Below are positions 26,647 to 35,695 of a stretch of DNA of 64,000 nucleotides, in pieces. Source of the DNA: an uncultured Lachnospiraceae bacterium. Lineage in GTDB: Bacteria > Bacillota > Clostridia > Lachnospirales > Lachnospiraceae. The position numbers were made by a program, and so were the translations under genes. The DNA is taken from positions 1 to 64,000 of the forward strand of contig CANRMF010000004.1 in assembly GCA_947631665.1 (NCBI GenBank), written 5' to 3'. A model generated the notes under the pieces. It did not search any database, had not been told where the DNA came from, and saw only the letters and a list, made by a program, of their open reading frames with translations. Positions within the stretch are counted from its first letter, which is position 1. Each line of letters begins with the position of its first letter.

Positions 26647-27498
26647 ATGAAACGTTTGGAAAATATTTGGTTATTCAGAAAATTATATCCTCCGGTGAGC
26701 AAATTGATTGGGACTATGGGCAAAGACCGCGTCGGCGTCTATACTGCGCAGGCTTCTTTTTTTATTATTTTATCGATTTTCCCATTTGCGCTGCTGGTTT
26801 TAAATCTTCTTGCGCATACGGCGTTTGACGAATCCTACGTCATTTATTTAATCAATACCTATATTCCTCATTCCATGAATCCGATTTTAATTCAGATTGT
26901 CAATGAACTGTATGCAAACGTATCCGGCACCCTTGTTTCAATTACCGCGATTGTCACCGTCTGGACGGCGTCAAAAGGCGTTTTGTCCGTCATGTATGGC
27001 ATTTATGAAATTTTCAATCTGCATCGCGGAAGAAATTATTTTATTTCCCGATTTGTTTCCATGTTTTACACCGTACTTTTCATGCTGATTACAGCGATTT
27101 CGCTGACGCTGCTCGTATTCGGCAACCGTCTGCTGAAGCTGTTTATTTCATATATTCCATGGCTTGGAGATATGTCCCTGATATTAAATATAATCCGGTT
27201 CAGTTTTTCTTTTCTGATGCTGACATTTTTATTTACACTGATTTACCGGTTTACGAATTTTAAACGCTCTACCATTCACACAACATTGCCCGGCGCGGTT
27301 TTATGTTCTTTAGGCTGGGTCGTTTTTTCTTTCGCGTTTTCCATCTATGTGGACAATTTCTCTAATATGTCCTACATCTACGGAAGTTTTACCGGACTGA
27401 TTGTTTTCATGCTGTGGATTTATTTCTGTATCTACATCTTCTTTATCGGCGCGGAAATCAACAAATATTTCTATCCTGAAATTGAATACCGTCCGTAA
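26647..27498 (+). CDS. YihY/BrkB-family membrane protein
   Basis: 283 residues from the ATG at 26647, with GAGG 6 nt upstream; the ORF-track ATG at 26635 sits at the ribosome site itself. About six transmembrane helices. The family signature is visible in YTAQASFFIILSIFPF (usual A.A.sYf.llSlfP), WTASKGVLSVMYGIYEIF, and PGAVLCSLGWVVFSFAFSIY with YGSFTGLIVFMLWIY. Members were once called ribonuclease BN by mistake; the actual role is unknown and may be transport or envelope related. It stands alone and converges on the SpoIID-type gene. Confidence 0.9.
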   Translation: MKRLENIWLFRKLYPPVSKLIGTMGKDRVGVYTAQASFFIILSIFPFALLVLNLLAHTAFDESYVIYLINTYIPHSMNPILIQIVNELYANVSGTLVSITAIVTVWTASKGVLSVMYGIYEIFNLHRGRNYFISRFVSMFYTVLFMLITAISLTLLVFGNRLLKLFISYIPWLGDMSLILNIIRFSFSFLMLTFLFTLIYRFTNFKRSTIHTTLPGAVLCSLGWVVFSFAFSIYVDNFSNMSYIYGSFTGLIVFMLWIYFCIYIFFIGAEINKYFYPEIEYRP

Positions 27499-27525
27499 AT
27501 TTTTTTAGCCGGACAGATATTCTTT

Positions 27526-28878
27526 TTACAGGGCTTCTATTTGAATATCCGCATAAAACTTTTTCAAAATCTGCTTGCAGTCGGCGCCTTTTTGCGCCAT
27601 TTCGATTGCGCCGTTCTGACTCATGCCGGAACCATGCCCAAAACCGCCGCCGTAAATTTTCAGTCCGACGCTCTGATTTCCATTGTAAATTGTTTCAAGG
27701 CAGATAAACGCGCTTGGCAGCAGCAATCCGCCTCTCTTTTCACTTCCGTCGTTTAATTCCACCGTCATATACATCGAAGACAAAACTTTCCGTATCTGAG
27801 TCTGGTTATTGATGACAACCTGCCGCCTGTCGCCGTAAATCGTAATTTGCGAAGCAATTCCCCCGACGCCTCTGGCGTTTACCTCCGCTTTTAGAAAACT
27901 TCCAATATTGACATTCATATAATTAAAAACTGCGTTTTCAATCTGCTGCGCGGATAAATATGTACGCCATCGGAAATACGGATAATCTTTTTCGTATCCG
28001 CTTCCCTTTCCCTTGATAAAACGGGCAAAAACCTGTTCCTCCCGAATATTCTGCCCTGATTTATGCTCCGCGACCTGACAGCCTTTTAAATAATCCAGTT
28101 TTTCTTTTCCCCAAATCCGGTAATTCGTCGTATAACCGCATGAAGTGGAAAAATAAAAGGCTTTAATCGGTTTTCCCCCGCAGGTCATGACGAGATTTTT
28201 GGTTGCCTGCGCCGCCTTTTTACATGCTTCGGAAGGCGGTACGGCATTGTAAACCTGATCCTCCGTACTGTCGTTTGCGACTGCGTCGAATTTTTTGTAA
28301 TCCTGATTTTTTGTATTTATGATATAGGTTCTGGCGCAGACCGCCTGTGCTTTTAAGGCTTCCTCCGGCGCGTTTGTTCCAATCTCGCTCGAAACCACCG
28401 CCGCCACATACTGCTCCAGCTCGACATCATTTACAACAACCAGTCCGCTTGGCGTATCATAAATATAAAAGCTTCCCGGATACCTGCGGTTCCCCGTATC
28501 CCGCTCCAACTCCAGTCCCTTTCCGCTTTCAAGCTTTACAACGGAATTTTTTTTAAAATATCTGCTGTCCGGCTTGACCTGTACCTCTTTCACTTTTTTC
28601 TTTGTCGAAAAGTTTTTCCCGTAATAGAAATTCATTTCTGACGCTTTTATCTGAACCGAAGAATAATAAGGCGTGTTGTTACCGGAATTTAAAATTACAA
28701 TTCTCACATGACGGTTCTGTTTTTTTTCGCTGCTTTTTTCTGTCTGCGCAATCGTCTGCGCTGCGGGCGCGCTTAAATCCGTTAAAGTCAGTTTTTTTAA
28801 TAATTCCGCAGAATTGATTCGGAACAACGTGACTGTCAGCAACAGCACAATCGTAAGGCATAAGGCTGCTTTTTTCAT
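27526..28878 (-). CDS. SpoIID/LytB-domain protein
   Basis: Likely lytic transglycosylase-like envelope enzyme acting outside the membrane. 450 residues with an N-terminal signal anchor (MKKAALCLTIVLLLTVTLF). The SpoIID domain is clear in VELEQYVAAVVSSEIG..APEEALKAQAVCARTYII (Glu of SSEIG at the catalytic place) and in the C-terminal YGGGFGHGSGMSQNGAIEMAQKG. It is longer than SpoIID itself by an N-terminal region of about 120 residues. No spoIIQ, spoIIID or spoIIR is beside it, so it may be SpoIID or a vegetative SpoIID-like protein. GGGAG is the ribosome site. Confidence 0.88.
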   Translation of the reverse strand: MKKAALCLTIVLLLTVTLFRINSAELLKKLTLTDLSAPAAQTIAQTEKSSEKKQNRHVRIVILNSGNNTPYYSSVQIKASEMNFYYGKNFSTKKKVKEVQVKPDSRYFKKNSVVKLESGKGLELERDTGNRRYPGSFYIYDTPSGLVVVNDVELEQYVAAVVSSEIGTNAPEEALKAQAVCARTYIINTKNQDYKKFDAVANDSTEDQVYNAVPPSEACKKAAQATKNLVMTCGGKPIKAFYFSTSCGYTTNYRIWGKEKLDYLKGCQVAEHKSGQNIREEQVFARFIKGKGSGYEKDYPYFRWRTYLSAQQIENAVFNYMNVNIGSFLKAEVNARGVGGIASQITIYGDRRQVVINNQTQIRKVLSSMYMTVELNDGSEKRGGLLLPSAFICLETIYNGNQSVGLKIYGGGFGHGSGMSQNGAIEMAQKGADCKQILKKFYADIQIEAL

Positions 28879-28911
28879 ACTTTACTCCCTGTCTTAAATT
28901 ATTTTATTGCA

Positions 28912-28941
28912 TAAGAAAACGCAGTATAAAAAATACTGCGT
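28912..28941 (-). terminator. terminator of the structured ncRNA
   Basis: Minus-strand ACGCAGTAT-TTTTT-ATACTGCGT (9-bp perfect stem) followed by TTTTCTT. Confidence 0.8.
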
Positions 28942-29156
28942 CCATTAAAAATCTTTCGTAAAAACCCAAAATGTCAGGTCTGTTTTTTGAGTCCTAGCTT
29001 CCGCCAGGTGGGCAACCGCATCTAAAGTTCTGCCTTCCACTGATTTTATGAGGCCTGACATCTCTTTAGAGATTAGGAATCCCTTAATTCATACTGTAGG
29101 TTCAAAATTAACAGTGTCCCTAACAATTCAGGTTACAAAACAGAAAACTGTTTTGA
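28919..29156 (-). ncRNA. stand-alone structured small RNA (6S-like possibility)
   Basis: No ORF here is credible, yet the 440-nt gap has a full transcription unit on the minus strand: a strong promoter (29164-29192), about 240 nt, and an intrinsic terminator (28912-28941). Inside, ATGTCAGG (29061-29054) pairs with CCTGACAT (28978-28971). These enclose a 75-nt region containing GATGCGGTTGCCCACC and GGCGGAAGCTAGGACTC that looks conserved and structured. A small ATCTC-TAAA-GAGAT hairpin lies just outside, and CAAAACAG-TTTT-CTGTTTTG lies near the 5' end. 6S RNA is one possibility because of the long closing helix with an internal bulge, but I cannot confirm the family. Confidence 0.55.
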
Positions 29157-29163
29157 TACTATT

Positions 29164-29192
29164 ATTATATGTGAATGGCTATTATTTTGCAA
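29164..29192 (-). promoter_or_regulatory. promoter for the structured ncRNA
   Basis: TTGCAA (29192-29187), 17-nt spacer, TATAAT (29169-29164). It lies just past the pckA terminator and serves no nearby ORF. Confidence 0.75.
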
Positions 29193-29240
29193 TCATTTTT
29201 CATCTACAAATTCTGCTAATAAAATTCATAAAAATAACAA

Positions 29241-29273
29241 ATACCGGAAAGAACATTGCGCTCTTTCCGGTAT
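29241..29273 (-). terminator. intrinsic terminator after pckA
   Basis: Minus-strand ATACCGGAAAGA pairs with TCTTTCCGGTAT (12 bp perfect, 9-nt loop), followed by a T-rich tract (TTGTTATTTTTA). Confidence 0.85.
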
Positions 29274-29321
29274 AAACTTTTACAGAATTTTTTTCATGTA
29301 TTCTGCGCTTTGCAAAACAAT

Positions 29322-30932
29322 TTACGCATCAAGCTGCGGGCCTGCCGGCACCAGTGCTTTTCCTGCTGCGTTTCCTGTGTATTTTACAAAGTTCTTGTTA
29401 AATCTTGCCGCCAGATCTTTTGCCTTTTCTTCCCATTCGGAAGCGTCAGCGTAAGTATCACGCGGATCAAGAATTGCAGAATCCACGCCTGCAAGTTCTG
29501 TCGGAACTTCAAAATTGAAAATAGGAATTTTCTTTGTCGGTGCATTGTTAATGTCGCCGTTTAAAATAGCGTCAATAATTCCACGCGTATCCTTAATGGA
29601 GATACGTTTTCCGGAACCGTTCCAGCCTGTGTTTACCAGATAAGCCTTTGCGCCGCTCTGCTGCATTTTCTTTACCAGTTCTTCTGCATACTTCGTCGGG
29701 TGCAGTTCCAAGAACGCCTGACCGAAACATGCTGAGAAGGTCGGCGTCGGCTCTGTGATTCCACGCTCCGTACCTGCCAGTTTTGCAGTAAATCCGGAAA
29801 GGAAATAGTACTGTGTCTGCTCCGGCGTCAGGATAGATACCGGCGGTAATACGCCAAATGCGTCTGCGGAAAGGAAGATTACCTCTTTTGCAGCCGGCGC
29901 TGAAGATACCGGACGGACAATGTTGTTAATATGACTGATTGGATATGACACACGCGTATTTTCCGTAACGCTCTTGTCGTCAAAATCAATCTTTCCGTTG
30001 TCATCTACAGTTACATTCTCTAAAAGAGCGTTTTTCTTAATTGCATTGTAAATATCCGGCTCAGATTCTTTGTCAAGGTTGATAACCTTTGCGTAGCAGC
30101 CGCCCTCGAAGTTGAACACGCCGTTGTCGTCCCAGCCATGTTCATCATCGCCGATTAACAGTCTCTTTGGATCTGTGGAAAGCGTCGTCTTTCCGGTACC
30201 TGACAGACCGAAGAAAATAGCCGTATTTTCACCGTTCAAATCAGTGTTTGCGGAGCAGTGCATTGATGCAATGCCCTTTAACGGCAGATAGTAGTTCATC
30301 ATGGAGAACATACCCTTTTTCATTTCTCCGCCGTACCATGTATTTAAGATTACCTGCTCTCTGCTTGTGATATTAAATACAACGGCTGTCTCGGAATTTA
30401 ATCCCAATTCTTTATAATTTTCTACCTTTGCCTTAGAAGCGTTGTATACGATAAAGTCCGGCTCAAATACTTTCAGTTCCTCGTCTGTCGGAACAATAAA
30501 CATATTTTTTACAAAATGCGCCTGCCATGCAACTTCCATAATAAAACGGACATTCATGCGGGTATCTTTGTTCGCGCCGCAGAATGCGTCAACGACATAC
30601 AGTTTTTTATTGGAAAGTTCCTCGATAGCCAGCTTTTTACATGCTTCCCACGCCTCTTTTGATGCCGGGTGGTTGTCGTTTGGATATTCTTCACTAGTCC
30701 ACCAAACAGTATCCTTTGAGTTTTCATCTTCTACAATAAATTTATCTTTTGGCGAACGTCCGGTATAAATACCTGTCATAACGTTTACTGCGCCAAGTTC
30801 CGTCACCTGTCCTTTTTCGTATCCCTCTAAGGAAGGATTTGTTTCATCTTCATATAATTTGTCAAATGAAGGGTTGTAAACAATTTCTTCGACACCGGTA
30901 ATGCCATATTTGCTTAAATCGATTTCTGCCAT
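29322..30932 (-). CDS. pckA: phosphoenolpyruvate carboxykinase (ATP)
   Basis: Interconverts oxaloacetate and PEP with ATP/ADP and CO2. 536 residues, starting [13 protein letters not shown] behind AGAGGTAG. The kinase-1a P-loop [34 protein letters not shown] and the substrate-site TGRSPKDKF mark the ATP-dependent family. In carbohydrate-fermenting anaerobes it often runs toward oxaloacetate for energy conservation; that direction is an inference here. It is monocistronic, with a consensus promoter and its own terminator, suggesting high expression. Confidence 0.97.
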   Translation of the reverse strand: MAEIDLSKYGITGVEEIVYNPSFDKLYEDETNPSLEGYEKGQVTELGAVNVMTGIYTGRSPKDKFIVEDENSKDTVWWTSEEYPNDNHPASKEAWEACKKLAIEELSNKKLYVVDAFCGANKDTRMNVRFIMEVAWQAHFVKNMFIVPTDEELKVFEPDFIVYNASKAKVENYKELGLNSETAVVFNITSREQVILNTWYGGEMKKGMFSMMNYYLPLKGIASMHCSANTDLNGENTAIFFGLSGTGKTTLSTDPKRLLIGDDEHGWDDNGVFNFEGGCYAKVINLDKESEPDIYNAIKKNALLENVTVDDNGKIDFDDKSVTENTRVSYPISHINNIVRPVSSAPAAKEVIFLSADAFGVLPPVSILTPEQTQYYFLSGFTAKLAGTERGITEPTPTFSACFGQAFLELHPTKYAEELVKKMQQSGAKAYLVNTGWNGSGKRISIKDTRGIIDAILNGDINNAPTKKIPIFNFEVPTELAGVDSAILDPRDTYADASEWEEKAKDLAARFNKNFVKYTGNAAGKALVPAGPQLDA

Positions 30933-31014
30933 TTTTCTCTACCTCTTTCCTTTTCGTATTGCGAAATTATTGAATTGTGCCTCTAAAAACATTTTCATAA
31001 TAACTCCAAAATGC

Positions 31015-31043
31015 ATTATATACGAAGCCTTTGGGATTGTCAA
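31015..31043 (-). promoter_or_regulatory. consensus sigma-A promoter for pckA
   Basis: TTGACA (31043-31038), 17-nt spacer, TATAAT (31020-31015): both hexamers and the spacing match the consensus exactly. Confidence 0.88.
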
Positions 31044-31059
31044 ATATTCCCTGCGGCTT

Positions 31060-31722
31060 TTACACCTTTTTAACAATATCATTTTTGCCCTTAAAAATAC
31101 TCATTTCAGGGACAACGCCTCGTACGCTCGAAAGCGGATAAATGTTTGTATGTCTTCCAATCACCGTACCCGGATTTAATACGGAATTACAGCCGACCTC
31201 GACATAATCTCCCAGCATTGCGCCAAATTTTTTCAAGCCGGTTTCAATCCGGTTTTCACCGTCTTTTACCACAACCGGCGTTTTGTCGGACTTTACATTC
31301 GAGGTGATGGAGCCTGCGCCCATATGCGCGTGCGTACCCAGAATACTGTCCCCGACATAATTATAATGCGGTACCTGCACAGTGTTGAACAGTACGACAT
31401 TTTTTAATTCCGTAGAATTTCCCACCACGCAGTTTTTTCCGACAATGACGTTGCCGCGGATAAACGCTCTCGGACGTACCTCCGTTCCCGCATCAATAAT
31501 CAGCGGGCCGTTTAATGAAGCTGTTTCTGCCACCGTCACAGAGCGGTGTATCCATATATTTTCCGTCGGGTGGTCGAACTCATCGGCTGGCAGGGTGCTG
31601 CCGAGTTTTAAAATAAACCCTCCTATTTCCGATAAGACCTCCCAAGGGTATGTTCTGCCCGCAAACAGGTCTGCCGCGATTGTTTCCTTTAAGTCATATA
31701 AATCTTTAATCTGATAACCCAT
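31060..31722 (-). CDS. left-handed beta-helix (hexapeptide) protein, GlmU-like without a pyrophosphorylase domain
   Basis: 220 residues from MGYQIKDLYDLKET, set by GGGAG 8 nt upstream of the ATG at 31722; the track's GTG at 31779 lies in an upstream hairpin. After a helical N-terminus, residues about 70-215 show hexapeptide repeats (IIDAGTEVRPRAFIRGNVIVGKNCVVG and VEVGCNSVLNPGTVIG). This resembles the acyl/nucleotidyl-transferase helix of GlmU. It follows glmS by 70 nt in the same operon, so a role in UDP-GlcNAc supply is plausible. No GlmU N-terminal LxxGxGTRM motif is present, so it is not a complete GlmU. Confidence 0.8.
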   Translation of the reverse strand: MGYQIKDLYDLKETIAADLFAGRTYPWEVLSEIGGFILKLGSTLPADEFDHPTENIWIHRSVTVAETASLNGPLIIDAGTEVRPRAFIRGNVIVGKNCVVGNSTELKNVVLFNTVQVPHYNYVGDSILGTHAHMGAGSITSNVKSDKTPVVVKDGENRIETGLKKFGAMLGDYVEVGCNSVLNPGTVIGRHTNIYPLSSVRGVVPEMSIFKGKNDIVKKV

Positions 31723-31742
31723 AATTCTTTCTCCCATAGATA

Positions 31743-31782
31743 GAGGTGAAATGTATCCGTAATCCGCGCTACACTTCACCTC
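31743..31782. repeat. inverted repeat between glmS and the hexapeptide gene
   Basis: A 13-bp stem (GAGGTGAAATGTA with TACACTTCACCTC) and a 14-nt loop. On the plus strand it is followed by a T-rich tract. On the minus strand it buries a strong GGAGGTGA that has no start codon at useful spacing. Confidence 0.65.
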
Positions 31783-31791
31783 CGTTATTTT

Positions 31792-33612
31792 TTATTCTAC
31801 TGTAACTGATTTTGCCAGATTTCTCGGTTTGTCTACATTCAGCCCTTTCAGAACGGTCGTATAATATGCCACAAGCTGCAGTGGAATTACCGTAAGCATC
31901 GGCATCAGCACGTCCTCAAGCGCCGGCACCTCGATAATCTCGTCCATAATGCCTTCACTGAACTCCGTTCCCTCTTTACATACGGTAATGGTAAACGCGC
32001 CTCTTGATTTTACTTCAACAATGTTGCTGACCATTTTTTCCATCAAATCGCTCTGTGTGGCGACGCTGATGACAGGCATTCCGTCCTCCACCAGAGAAAT
32101 CGTGCCATGCTTTAACTCTCCCGCCGCATAAGATTCCGAATGAATATAGGAAATCTCTTTGAGTTTGAGAGAGCCCTCCATGCTGAGCGCATAGTCGAGA
32201 CCCCTTCCGATATATAAAAGGCTCTGGGCAGTGACAAGTTTGGAAGCAACGTATTTACACCGCTTTTCACACGCCATTGTCTGCTCGATTTTCTCCGGAA
32301 TATCCGCCAACGCTGCGGTCAGTCTTTTACATTCCGCTTCATCAATATGTCCCTTTGCATACGCCATCTCAAACGCCAGCAGATACATAATGGACATCTG
32401 TACCGAAAATGCTTTGGTAGACGCAACGGAAATTTCCGGCCCCGCATGGGTGTAAAGCACCATATCCGCTTCTCTGGCAATGGAAGAACCCTTGACATTG
32501 ACTACCGCAAGCACTTTTGCTCCCCGCTCGTGCGCCAGATGCAGCGCCGCTTTTGTATCTGCGGTTTCTCCGGACTGTGAAATCACAATAACTAAATCGT
32601 CTTTTTCAATAATCGGATTGCGGTACCGGAACTCTGAGGCAATATCGACAGTCACCTCTGTTCTCGCAAGCCGCTCAATCACATATTTTCCTACCGTCCC
32701 CGCATACATTGCCGTACCGCACGCCACAATAAACAGCTTCCGGTAATTTTTCAAAGTATCGACGGTCAGTCCGCACTCGGACAAATCCGGCATTCCGTTG
32801 ACAATGCGCGGCGCAATCGTCGTCTTAACCGCATTCGGCTGCTCGTGGATTTCCTTCAGCATGAAATGCTCATATCCGCCTTTTTCAGCGGCGTCCATAT
32901 CAAGATTTGACTCCTGCACTTCTTTCTGGATTTCCTGACGGTGAATGTCGCAGAACTCAACGCGGTCTGCCTTGATGGTCGCAATCTCATTTTCCTCTAA
33001 CAGATAATACTTTCTCGTATACTGCAGAATGGCCGGCACATCGGAAGCAATGAAATTTTCATTTTCCCCGACACCGATAATAAGCGGGCTGTCCTTTCTG
33101 ACAGAGAAAATACAGTCCGGATAATCCTTAAAAATAATACCGAGCGCATAAGCGCCTCTGACGTCTGCCAACGTCTTTATGATGGCGTCAACCGGATCTC
33201 CATGATAATAGTAATCCAAAAGTTTTGCGACCGTTTCCGTATCGGTCTCGCTCTCAAACGTATATCCCTTCCGGATCAGAAATTTTTTAATATCTTTATA
33301 ATTTTCAATAATCCCATTGTGGACAATGGAAACTCTCTTACTGCCATGCGGGTGGGAGTTAATATCGGAAGGCTCCCCATGGGTAGCCCATCTCGTATGT
33401 CCGATGCCGCAATGTCCCTCCGGCCGATGGTTTTCCTCTAATTTCTTTCTGAGATTTTTCAGTTCGCCCTTTGATTTTTCAACGGCAATCTTTCCGTTTT
33501 CAAAAACCGCAATACCGGCGGAATCATATCCCCTGTATTCCAGTTTTGTCAGCGCGTTCAGCAAAACCTCCGTACAATCTCTGTCTCCTGCATATCCGAC
33601 AATACCACACAT
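31792..33612 (-). CDS. glmS: glutamine-fructose-6-phosphate aminotransferase (isomerizing)
   Basis: Makes glucosamine-6-phosphate for cell-wall precursors. 606 residues; MCGIVGYAGDRDC exposes Cys2 as the glutaminase nucleophile after Met removal. GHTRWATHGEPSDINSHPH is the glutaminase signature. Two SIS domains follow (ISQSGETADTKAALH and the C-terminal DKPRNLAKSVTVE). The start codon overlaps the topB stop (TAATG), with AGGAGG inside topB. There is therefore no room for a glmS ribozyme directly upstream. Confidence 0.97.
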   Translation of the reverse strand: MCGIVGYAGDRDCTEVLLNALTKLEYRGYDSAGIAVFENGKIAVEKSKGELKNLRKKLEENHRPEGHCGIGHTRWATHGEPSDINSHPHGSKRVSIVHNGIIENYKDIKKFLIRKGYTFESETDTETVAKLLDYYYHGDPVDAIIKTLADVRGAYALGIIFKDYPDCIFSVRKDSPLIIGVGENENFIASDVPAILQYTRKYYLLEENEIATIKADRVEFCDIHRQEIQKEVQESNLDMDAAEKGGYEHFMLKEIHEQPNAVKTTIAPRIVNGMPDLSECGLTVDTLKNYRKLFIVACGTAMYAGTVGKYVIERLARTEVTVDIASEFRYRNPIIEKDDLVIVISQSGETADTKAALHLAHERGAKVLAVVNVKGSSIAREADMVLYTHAGPEISVASTKAFSVQMSIMYLLAFEMAYAKGHIDEAECKRLTAALADIPEKIEQTMACEKRCKYVASKLVTAQSLLYIGRGLDYALSMEGSLKLKEISYIHSESYAAGELKHGTISLVEDGMPVISVATQSDLMEKMVSNIVEVKSRGAFTITVCKEGTEFSEGIMDEIIEVPALEDVLMPMLTVIPLQLVAYYTTVLKGLNVDKPRNLAKSVTVE

Positions 33613-35681
33613 TACTTTTTAGCCCTCCTGTAAAATTGTGCTACATAATTATAATATCGGGACATCTGCCCCGCATTATTCAGATTGATTACATTTCTAA
33701 ATCTTCCGATAATAAATTCGTCAAGTTTTTGCATATACTCCTCGGAAGACAATTCGCCCTCCGCTACTTTCGTCAGTCCCATTTCCCAACTGGCGGTGAG
33801 TTCGGGATTGAGCAGCGACTTAATCGAGCCATGTACGACGCCGAAAATCATCTCTCCGAGCTGCGTCGGGGTAATGACCTGCGTTTTTTTGTTTAAGGCG
33901 AGATATTTGATGTTGGTCAGTTTTTTGATAATCTCCGCTCTCGTCGCGCTGGTTCCGATACCGGAGCCCTTAATCTGCGCGCGCAAATCCTCGTCTTCGA
34001 TGAGCTGTCCCGCGTTTTCCATCGCTAAAATCAGGGAGCCTGACGTATACCGTTTTGGCGGCGTCGTTTCCCCTTCTTTGATATAAAGTCTGCTGACTAT
34101 AATTTTATCACCTTTCCCTATTTTATTCAATAAAGCAAAAAATTCTTCATCAGGTTCCGGATTTTTTGTTCCGCCATCATCAGCAGTCTGGTTTAAGTCT
34201 TCCTTTCCGGCGTCGCCGGTTGCGGCGGCTGTCTTCTGTTTTGGCACGCCCGTAATTTCGAGGTAGCCTTTTTGGACGAGAATTTTGAATGACGCGCCAA
34301 ACTGTTCGGTCGTCGTCCTGTCCTCAAAAACTGCCGGCATAACGCCTGTGAAAGTCGCTTTTTTATAAATTGCCGGCGGATAAAAGACGCTTAAAAATCT
34401 GCGCACAATCAGCATATAAACCTTTTGATTAACCGGTTTTTGTTTTCCAAGACCGGAAAGTCCCTGACCGGTCGGAATAATGGCGTAATGGTCTGTAATT
34501 TTCTTGTCGTCGACATATTTGGTCTTTTCGATACCGCGATAACTTCCGCTCTGCAGAATATTTTCCGCAAAAGACGCGCATGGCGCATAAGCCTTTAATC
34601 CCGCAATGTTTTTTCTGATTTCCTTTGCTACGGCGCCGGACAATACTCTGGCGTCGGTTCTCGGATAGGTAATCAGTTTGCTCTCGTAAAGCTGCTGGGC
34701 GGCATTTAACGTCTCGTCAGGACTGATTTTAAACATCTTCGAGCAGTCGTTCTGCAATTCTGCAAGATTATATAAAAGCGGCGGCTGTTTTTTCTCATCT
34801 TTCATGCTGATAGATTTGACCGTCATTGTAAGCGGACTGTTTTTCTCCAATGCGTCAATCAGAGCGGTTGCGGTCGTTTTTTCCTGAAAGCCGTTTTCCC
34901 GATAAAGCAGGGGCGATTCAAAAAATTTTGAGCCTTTGACCGCTTTCCACTCGGTATCAATACTCCTTTGGCCGATGTCTGCCTGCGCCAGCACGCGGTA
35001 AAACGGGGTTTTGACAAAACTTCTGATTTCCCGCTCGCGGTTACAAATCATGCCGAGCACACAGGTCATAACGCGTCCGACGTTGATGGATTTCCAGCCG
35101 TCCTTTAAATAATTTTGAATGGAATTGCCATATTTGAGCGTCAGAAGTCTTGAAAAATTGATGCCCATCAGATAGTCTTCTTTTGCCCGCAGATACGCCG
35201 CGTCGGAAAGCGCGTCATACTCGCTTAAATCTTTGGCTTCGCGAATTCCCCTGAGAATTTCCTCCTCCGTCTGGGAGTCAATCCAGACTCTTTTCTGCGT
35301 TTTCCCTTTTACGCCCGCCTCCTGCGCCACGAGCCGGTAGATATATTCGCCTTCCCTTCCTGAGTCGGTGCAGACATAAATGGTATCGACGTCGTCGCGC
35401 GTCAGGATTTTTTTGACAATCTCAAACTGCTTTTTCACGCCCGGAATAATTTCATACTTCCACTCCTGCGGAATAAACGGCAAATCCCTGAGGTTCCACT
35501 TTTTATATTTTTCGTCATATGCTTCCGGATAACTCATCGTCACCAGATGCCCGACGCACCATGTAACAATCGCCTGTCCGTCCTCCATATAACCGTCTTT
35601 TCTTGTTGTTTTCAGTTTTAATGCTTTTGCAAACTCCGCCGCCACACTCGGCTTTTCTGCAATAAATACGGATTTTCCCAT
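33612..35681 (-). CDS. topB: type IA DNA topoisomerase (topoisomerase III family)
   Basis: Relaxes or decatenates DNA through a single-strand break. 689 residues, starting MGKSVFIAEKPSVAAEFAK behind AGGAG. The TOPRIM domain fills about 1-130 and the active-site Tyr is residue 339 in LITYPRTDARVL. At residues 105-112 the metal motif reads TDSGREGE instead of the usual TDxDREGE, so the second Asp is Gly. The C-terminus has no Cys zinc motifs. It is in the yfbR-topB-glmS-hexapeptide operon. It may be a distinct branch of TopB; activity is likely but with altered metal binding. Confidence 0.9.
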   Translation of the reverse strand: MGKSVFIAEKPSVAAEFAKALKLKTTRKDGYMEDGQAIVTWCVGHLVTMSYPEAYDEKYKKWNLRDLPFIPQEWKYEIIPGVKKQFEIVKKILTRDDVDTIYVCTDSGREGEYIYRLVAQEAGVKGKTQKRVWIDSQTEEEILRGIREAKDLSEYDALSDAAYLRAKEDYLMGINFSRLLTLKYGNSIQNYLKDGWKSINVGRVMTCVLGMICNREREIRSFVKTPFYRVLAQADIGQRSIDTEWKAVKGSKFFESPLLYRENGFQEKTTATALIDALEKNSPLTMTVKSISMKDEKKQPPLLYNLAELQNDCSKMFKISPDETLNAAQQLYESKLITYPRTDARVLSGAVAKEIRKNIAGLKAYAPCASFAENILQSGSYRGIEKTKYVDDKKITDHYAIIPTGQGLSGLGKQKPVNQKVYMLIVRRFLSVFYPPAIYKKATFTGVMPAVFEDRTTTEQFGASFKILVQKGYLEITGVPKQKTAAATGDAGKEDLNQTADDGGTKNPEPDEEFFALLNKIGKGDKIIVSRLYIKEGETTPPKRYTSGSLILAMENAGQLIEDEDLRAQIKGSGIGTSATRAEIIKKLTNIKYLALNKKTQVITPTQLGEMIFGVVHGSIKSLLNPELTASWEMGLTKVAEGELSSEEYMQKLDEFIIGRFRNVINLNNAGQMSRYYNYVAQFYRRAKK

Positions 35682-35695
35682 GAATACTCCTATCG

